From contig NZ_LGSS01000013.1 in NCBI RefSeq assembly GCF_001190785.1, positions 16,429 to 80,428 on the forward strand: a stretch of 64,000 nt of DNA, read 5' to 3'. Of this stretch, positions 1 to 7,100 are shown in pieces. The notes beneath the pieces were generated by a model, which saw only the letters and a list, made by a program, of their open reading frames with translations, was not told the DNA's origin and made no database searches. The position numbers were made by a program, and so were the translations under genes. Each line of letters opens with the position of its first letter. Position 1 is the first letter of the stretch. Source of the DNA: Gottschalkia purinilytica. Lineage in GTDB: Bacteria; Bacillota; Clostridia; Tissierellales; Gottschalkiaceae.

Positions 1-774
1 ATCATCTATTTTAAAGTCTTGTAGTATATCTGTTTTACTCTCTTGTATGGGTAGCTTGTCTTTAACTCTAATAAAAGCCTTATCTTTAACATTATTACCT
101 TTTATGTTTCCTATTTCGTCTAAAGTTACAATTCCTTTGGCTATCTTAGTCATTTTCCAATTTGGACTATTTTCTAATATTCCAACTACTTTAAATATTT
201 TCTCCTTTGTTTTGATATTTTGAGATTTATTTCTAATCTCTGATTTTTCATATTCATAGTTATAAAGTTTTTCATTAAGCTCTTCCTCAGCTTCCTCTCC
301 TGTTTGATCATATAAAGTTAATGAAATATTTTCTCCTATCTGAGGTTTTTCCTTCATATCATTAACAATCCATTCTTCAATAGCTATTTCATTTTCTTTT
401 TTAGGTAGTTTTCCCTTAACTATCTTCACATTTTCTTTCATTATATCAAGTATATCTTCATCATATCCAGCTACACTGATATAACCGGTTTCTAATGGTT
501 TGGCAACTCCACCTTCCATTTTGATTCCAGCTCTATCAACTTTTAAATGATTTTTTATCTGTTTTAATGTATCTTTATCTGTGTCTTTAATACTAAAATG
601 ATAGAATCCAGTATTTTGTATAGTGTTTTGTATTTCCTTATTTTGCATAGTCAACATTAAGATACCTAGTCCTGTTATAAGGGCAACAGATGATATAACC
701 CCCATTATTGTCAATATAGTTCTTTTCTTCTGAGCTTTTAAATATCTTAATGTAAGCTCTTGATACTTTTTCAC
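1..774 (-). CDS. FtsX/MacB-type ABC transporter permease (5' part only)
   Basis: This is the N-terminal part of an ABC permease; the rest lies beyond the window edge. Translation from the GTG at 772-774 begins VKKYQELTLRYLKAQKKR and runs into a hydrophobic segment (TILTIMGVISSVALITGLG), the usual first helix of FtsX/MacB-like permeases. A long polar region follows, containing VAGYDEDIL and a stretch resembling the extracytoplasmic MacB periplasmic core domain. The GTG directly follows the stop of the upstream ATPase gene, so the two are translationally coupled. Together with the HK/RR pair further upstream this suggests a regulated exporter or antimicrobial-peptide detoxification module. The substrate is unknown. 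Confidence 0.85.
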   Translation of the reverse strand, partial: MKKYQELTLRYLKAQKKRTILTIMGVISSVALITGLGILMLTMQNKEIQNTIQNTGFYHFSIKDTDKDTLKQIKNHLKVDRAGIKMEGGVAKPLETGYISVAGYDEDILDIMKENVKIVKGKLPKKENEIAIEEWIVNDMKEKPQIGENISLTLYDQTGEEAEEELNEKLYNYEYEKSEIRNKSQNIKTKEKIFKVVGILENSPNWKMTKIAKGIVTLDEIGNIKGNNVKDKAFIRVKDKLPIQESKTDILQDFKIDD

Positions 775-1437
775 TTACTTCACCATCCCATCTTCTATAG
801 TTATAACTCTGTCTGCTTGCGATGCGATATTTGGATCATGCGTTATCATAACTAGTGTCTGTTTGTATTTTTTTACAGAAAGTTTTAAAAGTTCAATGAC
901 CTCTTTACTATTTTTACTATCTAAATTTCCTGTAGGTTCATCTGCAAATATTATTGATGGTTTATAAGCAAGTGCTCTACCTATAGATACTCTTTGCTGT
1001 TGTCCTCCTGATAATTGATTAGGAAAGTGATTCTTTCTACCTTTTAGTTCTAATATATTTATAAGTTCTTCTAAATAATTATTATCTATATTTTTATTAT
1101 CCAAAATTAGTGGAAGTTTGATATTCTCTTCTGCTGTTAGTACAGGAATTAAATTATAAAATTGAAATATAAAACCTATTTTTCTTCTTCTAAATATAGA
1201 TAATTCTTTCTCTGATAAATCGTATATTTTTGTATTGTTAATTACTACTTCTCCTGAAGTAGGTCTATCTAATCCACCTAATAAATGGAGTAACGTACTT
1301 TTACCTGAACCTGAAGGTCCAACTATAGCTATAAATTCTCCTTCGTTGATAGTTAAATTAACACTTTTTAATGCCTCTACCTTTGTTTCTCCTTTGCCAT
1401 ATATTTTACATAAGTCTATAGTCTTTAATATCTCCAT
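775..1437 (-). CDS. ABC transporter ATP-binding protein, LolD/MacB family
   Basis: A 220-residue ATPase that would power the adjacent FtsX-type permease. Walker A (GPSGSGKST) lies near residues 40-48, the signature LSGGQQQR near 142, and Walker B FADEPTGNLDS near 164, followed by the H-loop in MITHDP. The FxFQFYNLIPVLTAEEN stretch is typical of the MacB/LolD/BceA group. The ATG is preceded by AGGAGG. The stop abuts the GTG of the permease gene. Family assignment is firm. Whether it exports peptides, lipoproteins or antibiotics cannot be told. Confidence 0.93.
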   Translation of the reverse strand: MEILKTIDLCKIYGKGETKVEALKSVNLTINEGEFIAIVGPSGSGKSTLLHLLGGLDRPTSGEVVINNTKIYDLSEKELSIFRRRKIGFIFQFYNLIPVLTAEENIKLPLILDNKNIDNNYLEELINILELKGRKNHFPNQLSGGQQQRVSIGRALAYKPSIIFADEPTGNLDSKNSKEVIELLKLSVKKYKQTLVMITHDPNIASQADRVITIEDGMVK

Positions 1438-1882
1438 AAATATCCTCCTAGTTTCTATAATTATCTTATCTCTATTATCCTAAAATTATCTTACAATCAC
1501 ATGACTATAAATCTTACTTTTTAGTAAGATTTGTTTCAATATTTCAATATATTTTAGATAACAAAATATATCTCAACTCACAAATCCAGTATTTTAGCCA
1601 TTTAACAAGTTTTAATATATAGTAAGTATAATAAAAAAGAATTAAAATTTAGATGAATCCTTGACATCAAATCAAAAAAATCAAACACTTGCTCTTTATT
1701 TATTTTGTTTTATTAAATTCATTCTCCTTTATGTATTGTTATTTTGTAAATAATTTCTCATATTCTGAAATACTCATACATCTAATCTAAAATATTTATA
1801 AAAATAAAAAAAGAAGTGAATAGTCACTCCTTTGCCTATTAAATCTCCCACTAATTATCAAAACCTGTTATGTAAATAATTC
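1438..1882. other. intergenic region, no gene seen
   Basis: About 445 bases of AT-rich DNA upstream of the ATPase gene. I see no open frame with a ribosome binding site. The only structured element is a small hairpin near 1811-1832, listed separately. Confidence 0.6.
1801..1832 (-). terminator. possible weak intrinsic terminator
   Basis: A short stem (AGTGA paired with TCACT, extended by imperfect pairs) is followed on the minus strand by an unbroken run of Ts and further AT. It would stop leftward read-through from the two-RNA locus or the two-component operon before the ABC genes. Confidence 0.4.
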
Positions 1883-1910
1883 TTGTACGTTTATTCAAAT
1901 AAAGTATAAT
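1883..1910 (+). promoter_or_regulatory. sigma-A-like promoter of the small-peptide gene
   Basis: A perfect -10 (TATAAT, 1905-1910) lies 16 bases downstream of a weak -35 (TTGTAC, 1883-1888). The expected start of transcription is near 1917, giving a leader of about 40 bases to the TTG start at 1956. Confidence 0.6.
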
Positions 1911-1936
1911 AGAAAGTGCCTCACATTTCATATATG

Positions 1937-1946
1937 AAAGGAGGTG
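1937..1946 (+). promoter_or_regulatory. very strong Shine-Dalgarno of the small-peptide gene
   Basis: AAAGGAGGTG sits 9 bases before the TTG at 1956 and is among the best matches to the 16S 3' end in the window. It decides the start of the short frame, because no in-frame ATG exists. Confidence 0.7.
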
Positions 1947-1951
1947 TACTT

Positions 1952-1970
1952 ACTTTTGAATAAATTGCCT
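1952..1970 (+). repeat. direct repeat copy A, over the peptide start codon
   Basis: ACTTTTGAATAAATTGCCT covers the TTG start and the first codons of the small peptide. It recurs at 2161-2178 with a single T missing. Because the second copy is transcribed on the opposite strand, the two RNAs are complementary here. Confidence 0.8.
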
Positions 1971-2075
1971 AAAAAACATAAGATAAACAAGAACCATAAA
2001 AAATATGCAGAAAAGATATTTTTCATAATCTCCGTAATAGATAACATAGTAAAAGTAATAAGATGGTTCTTGTAA
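1956..2075 (+). CDS. 39-residue cationic/hydrophobic peptide, candidate type I toxin
   Basis: The frame starts at TTG 1956 and ends at TAA 2073-2075. The first half is strongly basic (LPKKHKINKNHKKYAEK). The second half is hydrophobic and aromatic (IFFIISVIDNIVKVIRWFL), as expected for a membrane-inserting peptide. It has its own promoter, a near-perfect Shine-Dalgarno and its own terminator, so a dedicated short mRNA is likely. I do not recognise the peptide as Fst, TxpA, BsrG or another known toxin. The toxin role is inferred from architecture: a convergent small RNA carries an 18-base match to the start-codon region. A bacteriocin-like peptide is an alternative. Confidence 0.6.
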   Translation: MNKLPKKHKINKNHKKYAEKIFFIISVIDNIVKVIRWFL

Positions 2076-2081
2076 TATGTA

Positions 2082-2110
2082 AAATGGGAGTCTAGCCAAC
2101 TCCCATTTTT
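2082..2110 (+). terminator. terminator of the small-peptide mRNA
   Basis: A 10-bp stem (AAATGGGAGT / ACTCCCATTT) with a 7-base loop is followed by Ts, seven bases after the peptide stop codon. The mRNA would be about 190 nt. Confidence 0.8.
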
Positions 2111-2126
2111 AAATACAAAAAATAAA

Positions 2127-2153
2127 GTAGACAGGTTAGCCTTACCTGTCTAC
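2127..2153 (-). terminator. terminator of the antisense-type RNA
   Basis: A perfect 10-bp stem (GTAGACAGGT / ACCTGTCTAC) with a 7-base loop is followed on the minus strand by TTTATTTTTTG. It sits back to back with the peptide-mRNA terminator. Confidence 0.85.
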
Positions 2154-2160
2154 TGCACTC

Positions 2161-2178
2161 ACTTTGAATAAATTGCCT
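2161..2178 (-). repeat. direct repeat copy B, inside the antisense-type RNA
   Basis: ACTTTGAATAAATTGCCT repeats the sequence over the peptide start codon, differing by one T. In the minus-strand RNA it can pair with the start-codon region of the peptide mRNA. Confidence 0.8.
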
Positions 2179-2222
2179 TTAGTAAATATGTGTTAAAAAT
2201 TTTTTAACATCTTTACACCTTT

Positions 2223-2250
2223 ATTATAACACATTGCTCTACTTAGTAAA
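2223..2250 (-). promoter_or_regulatory. sigma-A-like promoter of the antisense-type RNA
   Basis: On the minus strand TTTACT (2245-2250) and a perfect TATAAT (2223-2228) are separated by 16 bases, preceded by TGT as a partial extended -10. Transcription would start near 2216. Confidence 0.65.
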
Positions 2251-2357
2251 CATATTTTGTTCAATAATTTAGACTTATTTTTACAAAACTAATATATTAA
2301 TTATACCTATTTTTTTCTACATTATTCACATATCATAATTTGATATAATCCATACAT

Positions 2358-2464
2358 AAGTGAACTACTCCCACTTATAGAAGAGGGAGCTTCTTGATCA
2401 ATATCTCCAACGAGACAAGTTTACCCAAGCTCTAAAGGTCGTACCGACCTCGCATTTACTAAAA
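2358..2464 (-). ncRNA. right end of an IS605/IS1341-type element with probable omegaRNA tail
   Basis: Directly downstream of the tnpB remnant the minus strand carries a compact structured stretch: a perfect 6-bp hairpin (AGGTCG-TAC-CGACCT, 2436-2450) and a stem CTCCC/GGGAG near 2368-2389, ending in AGTAGTTCAC at about 2361. This is the layout of the 3' end and right end of TnpB transposons, where the guide (omega) RNA is encoded and the guide is taken from the flank. No promoter for it was found. The boundary is approximate. Confidence 0.5.
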
Positions 2465-2556
2465 TTATATAGCTAATTTCAGTAGATTTTTACTAGCATT
2501 CATATCCCTATCATGTTTCGTATTACATTCAGGACATATCCATATATACAAAAAAT
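2465..2556 (-). pseudogene. TnpB C-terminal remnant
   Basis: Minus-strand translation gives LYIWICPECNTKHDRDMNAS followed by KNLLKLAI and a stop. This is the second half of the TnpB zinc ribbon (CPEC) and the conserved HDRDxNAS(K)N motif carrying the last RuvC aspartate. Everything upstream is missing: the frame is cut at the terminator palindrome that follows the histidine kinase gene. The fragment cannot encode an active nuclease. Confidence 0.8.
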
Positions 2557-2587
2557 TCTGTATTCGAATTCGAATACAAAATTTTTT
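2550..2587 (-). terminator. terminator downstream of the histidine kinase gene
   Basis: A 38-base near-perfect palindrome centred on TTCGAATTCGAA, flanked by A and T tracts, so it can work in both directions. It begins six bases after the kinase stop codon. Confidence 0.75.
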
Positions 2588-2592
2588 AATTT

Positions 2593-3846
2593 TTATATTC
2601 TACTTTTAAGAAATGTTATCGTAAATGTTGTTCCTTTATTTTTTTCACTTGTGACATATATTGCTCCGTCATGACTCTCTATTATACTTTTAGAAAGTGT
2701 AAGGCCTATACCTGTCCCACTCCCGTGTATGTTGTTTTTTCCTTTATAAAATCTTTCAAAGATATGAGGAATATCTTCTTTCTCTATTCCTTTTCCGTTA
2801 TCGCTTATTGTTATTCTAATTAGTACAGGAGTTTCTTCTAAGTGTACTTTTATGCATCCGCCACTTTCAGTATGCTCTATACAATTTTTGATAATATTAC
2901 TTATAGATTCAGAAATCCATTTTCTATCATGTAAAAATAAAACTTTTTCTTCTATGCCTAACAACTTAATTACTTGCCCTTTCTTATTAGCCCTTACCTC
3001 TAAATCTTCTACAACTATCTTAATTGTTTCTGATATTAAAAGTTTTTCTTTTTTATATTCTATAGTCCCAGCTTCAAATCTTGCTAATTTAAGAAGTCCT
3101 TTTATTAGCCACTCCATACGTTCTAATTGTTCTTTACTTTTTATTATAAATTTTTTTCTATCTTCATTAGATAAGTCTTCATCTTGCATGAATTCATTAA
3201 ACATTTTTAACGAAGATAGTGGTGTTTTTAGTTGATGAGATATATCTGAAAGAATATTTTTCAAAAATATTTTTTCATCTTTTAATCTAGCCAAGTTAGA
3301 TTCGATCACCGTTGACATCTGATTAAAATGATGGCTAAATTTTGAAAATGCCCCTTCTTCACCTTCTGGAAGTTTTATGCTAAAGTCTCCTTCTACTATA
3401 TTTTCCGCACATTTGGATGTAAAATATATTTTTTTATATATATTTTTTAAAAACATTTTTATAACAATAAACAATAAAGCCATAAGCATTATAAAGAAAA
3501 ATATATTAGTCATTCTATATTTACTATAATAAGTATTTATTATAGGGGTTATTTTTAAATTAAGATTTTCATTATAACCATATTTTTTAAGTGTATTTAC
3601 ACTGTATTCTACTTCATTTTTATTAGCGTTTTTAAAAAAAGTATCAACAATCTCTCCTTCTTCATCTGGATATTTAGAAATTAATTTTCCCATGACTACA
3701 AGATTTTGATTTATTAAAGACTTATTAAGTTCTCCCCATAACATGTCTGTATAAGCTAAGTTTATAAAATAGAATATTACCAACACAATTAGTACCTTCA
3801 TAAAAATTCTTTTGACCTCAGAATTTTCAAATATCTTATTTTCCAT
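2593..3846 (-). CDS. sensor histidine kinase
   Basis: A 417-residue membrane kinase. Two transmembrane segments (about 12-33 and 113-133) enclose an extracellular region of about 80 residues. A HAMP-like linker follows, then the dimerisation helix with the phospho-acceptor His204 in SHQLKTPL. The ATPase domain has its N box (SNIIKNCIEH), G1 (DNGKGI) and G2 (GSGTGIGL) motifs. The ATG has AGGAGG overlapping the stop of the response-regulator gene, so the pair is coupled. Together with the nearby FtsX-type exporter this resembles envelope-stress or antimicrobial-peptide sensing modules. The signal is unknown. Confidence 0.92.
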   Translation of the reverse strand: MENKIFENSEVKRIFMKVLIVLVIFYFINLAYTDMLWGELNKSLINQNLVVMGKLISKYPDEEGEIVDTFFKNANKNEVEYSVNTLKKYGYNENLNLKITPIINTYYSKYRMTNIFFFIMLMALLFIVIKMFLKNIYKKIYFTSKCAENIVEGDFSIKLPEGEEGAFSKFSHHFNQMSTVIESNLARLKDEKIFLKNILSDISHQLKTPLSSLKMFNEFMQDEDLSNEDRKKFIIKSKEQLERMEWLIKGLLKLARFEAGTIEYKKEKLLISETIKIVVEDLEVRANKKGQVIKLLGIEEKVLFLHDRKWISESISNIIKNCIEHTESGGCIKVHLEETPVLIRITISDNGKGIEKEDIPHIFERFYKGKNNIHGSGTGIGLTLSKSIIESHDGAIYVTSEKNKGTTFTITFLKSRI

Positions 3847-3857
3847 AAATTATCCTC

Positions 3858-4553
3858 CTAGTCATGCTTTTGATTCCATTTATAGCCTATGCCCCTAATT
3901 GTAACTATATATTCTGGCTTAGATGGATTACTCTCTAATTTTTCTCTCAACCGTCTTATATACACTGATAGTGTATTATCATCTACAAACTCTCCATCTA
4001 TATCCCAAAGTTTTTGAAGGATAACTTCTCTAGTAATAGTATTTAAAGGATTTTTAATTAATATATTTAAAAGTTTATATTCTATAGGAGTCAAAATTAA
4101 CTCTTCTTCGAATTTAGTCACTTTAGTTTCAAGAGGATAGATAACTATATCTTTAGACTTTATAATACTATTATTTTTATTACTATTTGAACTTTTATGC
4201 CTTCTTATAGCAGCTTTTATTCTTGATATGAGCTCATTCACTCTAAATGGCTTAGTTATATAGTCATCTCCTCCAATATCAAGACCAAGTACTACATTCA
4301 CTTCTTCATCACAAGCTGTTAAAAATATTATAGGTATATCAGATGTTTTTCTTATTTCCTTGCATACATCATATCCACTTCCATCTGGAAGCATAACATC
4401 TAATATAGCTAAATCAAAGCTTTCTTTTTTGAAAGCATCTATACTTTCTTTTACTGTATTTGTAATTTCACACTCAAAATTCTCTTTTTTAAGTGCAAAC
4501 TCCAATCCCATTGCTAAAGTACTATCATCCTCTAGAACTAGAATTTTTTTCAT
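3858..4553 (-). CDS. OmpR/PhoB-family response regulator
   Basis: 231 residues starting MKKILVLEDD. The receiver domain has the acidic pair (E8-D9), the phospho-acceptor Asp52 (LAILDVML), and the conserved Thr and Lys (FLTA, KPF). A C-terminal winged helix follows (LTPIEYKLL ... DDNTLSVYIRRLREK ... TIRGIGYKW). I use the ATG at 4553 rather than an upstream one because TTAGGAGG lies 6 bases before it. The kinase gene follows after 11 bases. The likely target is the exporter downstream. Confidence 0.93.
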   Translation of the reverse strand: MKKILVLEDDSTLAMGLEFALKKENFECEITNTVKESIDAFKKESFDLAILDVMLPDGSGYDVCKEIRKTSDIPIIFLTACDEEVNVVLGLDIGGDDYITKPFRVNELISRIKAAIRRHKSSNSNKNNSIIKSKDIVIYPLETKVTKFEEELILTPIEYKLLNILIKNPLNTITREVILQKLWDIDGEFVDDNTLSVYIRRLREKLESNPSKPEYIVTIRGIGYKWNQKHD

Positions 4554-4620
4554 ATTAATCCTCCTAATGTATATCCTATATTTAGTATTATACATTATAT
4601 ACAAATTATAAAGTAAAAAA

Positions 4621-4645
4621 AGAATCTCTTATAATTAGAGATTCT
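4621..4645 (-). terminator. terminator between the M48-like gene and the response regulator
   Basis: A perfect 9-bp stem (AGAATCTCT / AGAGATTCT) with a T run on the minus strand. It ends the transcript of the gene at 4732-6648, just before the region that must hold the two-component promoter. Confidence 0.8.
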
Positions 4646-4731
4646 TCATAATTTTTTTATAAATAAGTCTATATTAAGATCTTAAATTAATATATTTTTA
4701 TTTTGCACATTAACTTTTCTCATATCACAAA

Positions 4732-6648
4732 TTAATCTTGATTTTCTTCTGATAAATCATAAATTTTACTTTTTTGTATCATTTCACTATATAATAATTC
4801 ATCTAATTCTTTTCCTTTTAATACAAATATCTTAATAGTTTCATCAAATTCTATTTCATTACAAATTCTATCTAGGAATCTTTCAATATAACTTCTTCCA
4901 AATATTTCACTCATAATATTACCTATAGTTTCGATTGAATCATGTCCTTCAATATAACGATCAATATCTAAAAATAAAACATAGAATGAAAAATCTTTTA
5001 ACTCATCTACATCTTTACGAACTAGATATGCTCTATTTATTTCTTCATAATCTCTAAGTTGATCTACTAGGTCTTTAACTTTTATCCAAGAAAGATCATG
5101 TTCAATAAATTCATCATTATACTTAATATCATCTATTGCTTCTTCTACCTTTTCCAATAAATCTTCATAGTTTGATATCTTCGTACAATACTCATTAGCC
5201 TCTGTATCTCTACCTTTATCAGTTAAGTAATTATATATTATTTCATAACCTTCAATAATATAGTCTTTATCAAATTTTATAGCCTTTTCTATAAAATCAA
5301 TTCCTTCTTCATTATCATTATTTAAATATAATTCCCCTATTTTATACAAAGCTAGTGGATGATTATGATTTATTTCTAATATATCAAGAAATATCTTTAA
5401 AAGATTATCTGCTTCATATGTTTCAGCCAAAAGTATCATATCATTCATTTCATCTAGAGATAACTTTCTAATTTTCAGCTTTTCTTTTAGATTCTCAAAG
5501 TTTAGCCTTTCTTCGTATACTTCTGTCCACCATTCTATATTATCATCTTTCCAATCTTTACTTATCCTGTCTATTATATCAGTTTCATCATTTTCAAAAT
5601 ATTTTTGAGAAACTTTTAATTTATTATTATAATCATTACTTAATAAATTGAATAGTTTATTTCTTAGTGACATAAGCTCATTTACAGGTAATTCTACTTC
5701 ATTTAATATAATATTTATTACTTCATGAGTCTTCTTGTCATCTACATTTTGAGCAAAAAAGTCTTTCATTCTAAAAAATATATTATCAAAGGGCTCTTCC
5801 ATTGCTCCAGTATTTTCATATATTTTAGGCCAAAAATACTCTTCTAAAAGATTTTCTCCTATAGACATAGTTAGTAAAGCATTTTGCTGATTATTAAATC
5901 CAATACTTATTGTTGCTAGTCTGTATGTTTGGCTTTTTTCTATCTCATTTAATAAAGAAGTATATATATCATAACGAGGAATATACCATTCTAAAAACTT
6001 TTCATATAAAAACTTAAAAACTTCTAGTTTATCTTCCATATTATCTACTATATTTCTCCAAACAGTACCAACTCTATATACCCAGTTTACAAATCTATTA
6101 TTTCTCTTATTTAGATAAGCTATTTCACGACAAAGCATTATTTTGAAATCTTCTTCTGATAAATATATCATAAGAGGTAGTCCTATAACTAAATAGTTTT
6201 CATAATTTCCTAAAATACCAAATCTACATCTTTGGTAAATATACATATCAAATTCTTGGCTCAACACTACTTTATGAATTTCCTTAGCTCCTAATGTCTT
6301 TCTAACTTTTTCAATTTCATTAAACAGATGCTTATACCTGTCATTATTTATCTCCAAACCTTCTGGTTCATCTTCATGAAATAATAATGAACGAAAAATA
6401 GTAACTACAATGCTAAGTATTGGTGCTAAAATAATTATTCCTATAGGTATAGAAATATTTTCTGGTATAATATCATTTGTCAAAATTAAAAACAGAAATA
6501 ATATAGCTGATAATGCTAATATAATTCCAAATATATATCCATATCCTAAAATTGTAAATAAAGCTAGTTTAAACTTAAAAAAACCAGGATATCTTTGACT
6601 AAAGTCCTCTAGTTTTTTCACATCAATGTCGTGTTCCTTTTGAGTCAT
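4732..6648 (-). CDS. M48-like membrane protein with degenerate catalytic site and TPR-like C-terminus
   Basis: 638 residues. Two hydrophobic segments near residues 25-60 and 68-90 are followed by a peptidase-M48-like domain. A C-terminal half with tetratricopeptide-like helices (MILLAETYEADNLLKIFLDI, ALYKIGELYLNNDNEEGIDF) comes after. Where the intact paralogue at 16104-18014 has HEIAH, this protein has REIAY (about 174-178), so both zinc-binding histidines are gone, and the third ligand region is also changed (SQTYRLA). It is therefore probably a non-catalytic member. The start at 6648 is chosen because AGGAGA lies before that ATG and the length then matches the paralogue. Confidence 0.75.
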   Translation of the reverse strand: MTQKEHDIDVKKLEDFSQRYPGFFKFKLALFTILGYGYIFGIILALSAILFLFLILTNDIIPENISIPIGIIILAPILSIVVTIFRSLLFHEDEPEGLEINNDRYKHLFNEIEKVRKTLGAKEIHKVVLSQEFDMYIYQRCRFGILGNYENYLVIGLPLMIYLSEEDFKIMLCREIAYLNKRNNRFVNWVYRVGTVWRNIVDNMEDKLEVFKFLYEKFLEWYIPRYDIYTSLLNEIEKSQTYRLATISIGFNNQQNALLTMSIGENLLEEYFWPKIYENTGAMEEPFDNIFFRMKDFFAQNVDDKKTHEVINIILNEVELPVNELMSLRNKLFNLLSNDYNNKLKVSQKYFENDETDIIDRISKDWKDDNIEWWTEVYEERLNFENLKEKLKIRKLSLDEMNDMILLAETYEADNLLKIFLDILEINHNHPLALYKIGELYLNNDNEEGIDFIEKAIKFDKDYIIEGYEIIYNYLTDKGRDTEANEYCTKISNYEDLLEKVEEAIDDIKYNDEFIEHDLSWIKVKDLVDQLRDYEEINRAYLVRKDVDELKDFSFYVLFLDIDRYIEGHDSIETIGNIMSEIFGRSYIERFLDRICNEIEFDETIKIFVLKGKELDELLYSEMIQKSKIYDLSEENQD

Positions 6649-6798
6649 ATTTTTTCTCCTATATTTTCGTATTGTATTATGTACTTTTCTTCCATTGTAA
6701 TAATTATTATATTTGATTTCATATATTAAGTCCATAAAGTAAATTAACCGAAGTATACTATCATAATTATATTAAGTTAATAATGTAAAGTCTAATAA

Positions 6799-6852
6799 AA
6801 ACTCCCTTAAAATAATTTTTCAGTTACATCTAATAACTTTATTTAAGGAAGT
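6799..6852 (-). terminator. terminator of the oligopeptide transporter operon
   Basis: An imperfect stem of about 13 bp (ACTTCCTTAAATAA paired with TTATTTTAAGGGAGT) is followed by TTTTTATT on the minus strand, about 25 bases after the small membrane protein gene. Confidence 0.65.
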
Positions 6853-6875
6853 GATATAAATATCTGTATTTTTTA

Positions 6876-7100
6876 TTATCTTAAAAATATTTTTGTAAAA
6901 AATAAAGTTAGTAAAAATAAAGATCCTGCACCTATAAGAACTATTGGAAATATAACTTGAAAACCTGCTATAATCATAGCTAATACATCTTGTTTCGTTG
7001 GTTTTATTTTTTCTTCATCATCTATATCATCTATTCTATTTAAAATCTCCTCTTCATAATCTTTAATACTCTTTTTATTCTGCGAAGTGGCATGCCACAA
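6876..7100 (-). CDS. small membrane protein coupled to the opp operon
   Basis: 74 residues: an acidic, charged N-terminal half (KDYEEEILNRIDDIDDEE) and a C-terminal hydrophobic stretch (VLAMIIAGFQVIFPIVLIGA onward) forming one or two helices. The start is a TTG at 7098-7100 with AGGAGGAG 8 bases upstream. Start and ribosome binding site lie inside the last codons of the preceding ATPase gene, overlapping it by 26 bases. That coupling argues it is real and works with the peptide transporter. I do not recognise a family. Confidence 0.7.
   Translation of the reverse strand: MWHATSQNKKSIKDYEEEILNRIDDIDDEEKIKPTKQDVLAMIIAGFQVIFPIVLIGAGSLFLLTLFFTKIFLR

Larger units (their letters stand above)
2116..2216 (-). 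ncRNA. convergent antisense-type small RNA, candidate antitoxin
   Basis: On the minus strand a good promoter (2223-2250) is followed after about 100 bases by a strong terminator (2127-2153), with no plausible coding frame between. The RNA contains the complement of the peptide start-codon region through the direct repeat at 2161-2178. It does not otherwise overlap the peptide mRNA, so pairing would act through the shared repeat. This layout (two convergent RNAs, adjacent terminators, direct repeats giving complementarity at the translation start) is that of the par locus of enterococcal plasmid pAD1. Function as an antitoxin is inferred. Confidence 0.6.

Noticed and set aside
1931..1961. ATG-started frame of 9 codons overlapping the Shine-Dalgarno of the small peptide
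   Set aside because: The ATG lies before the ribosome site rather than after it and has none of its own; the TTG frame is far better supported.
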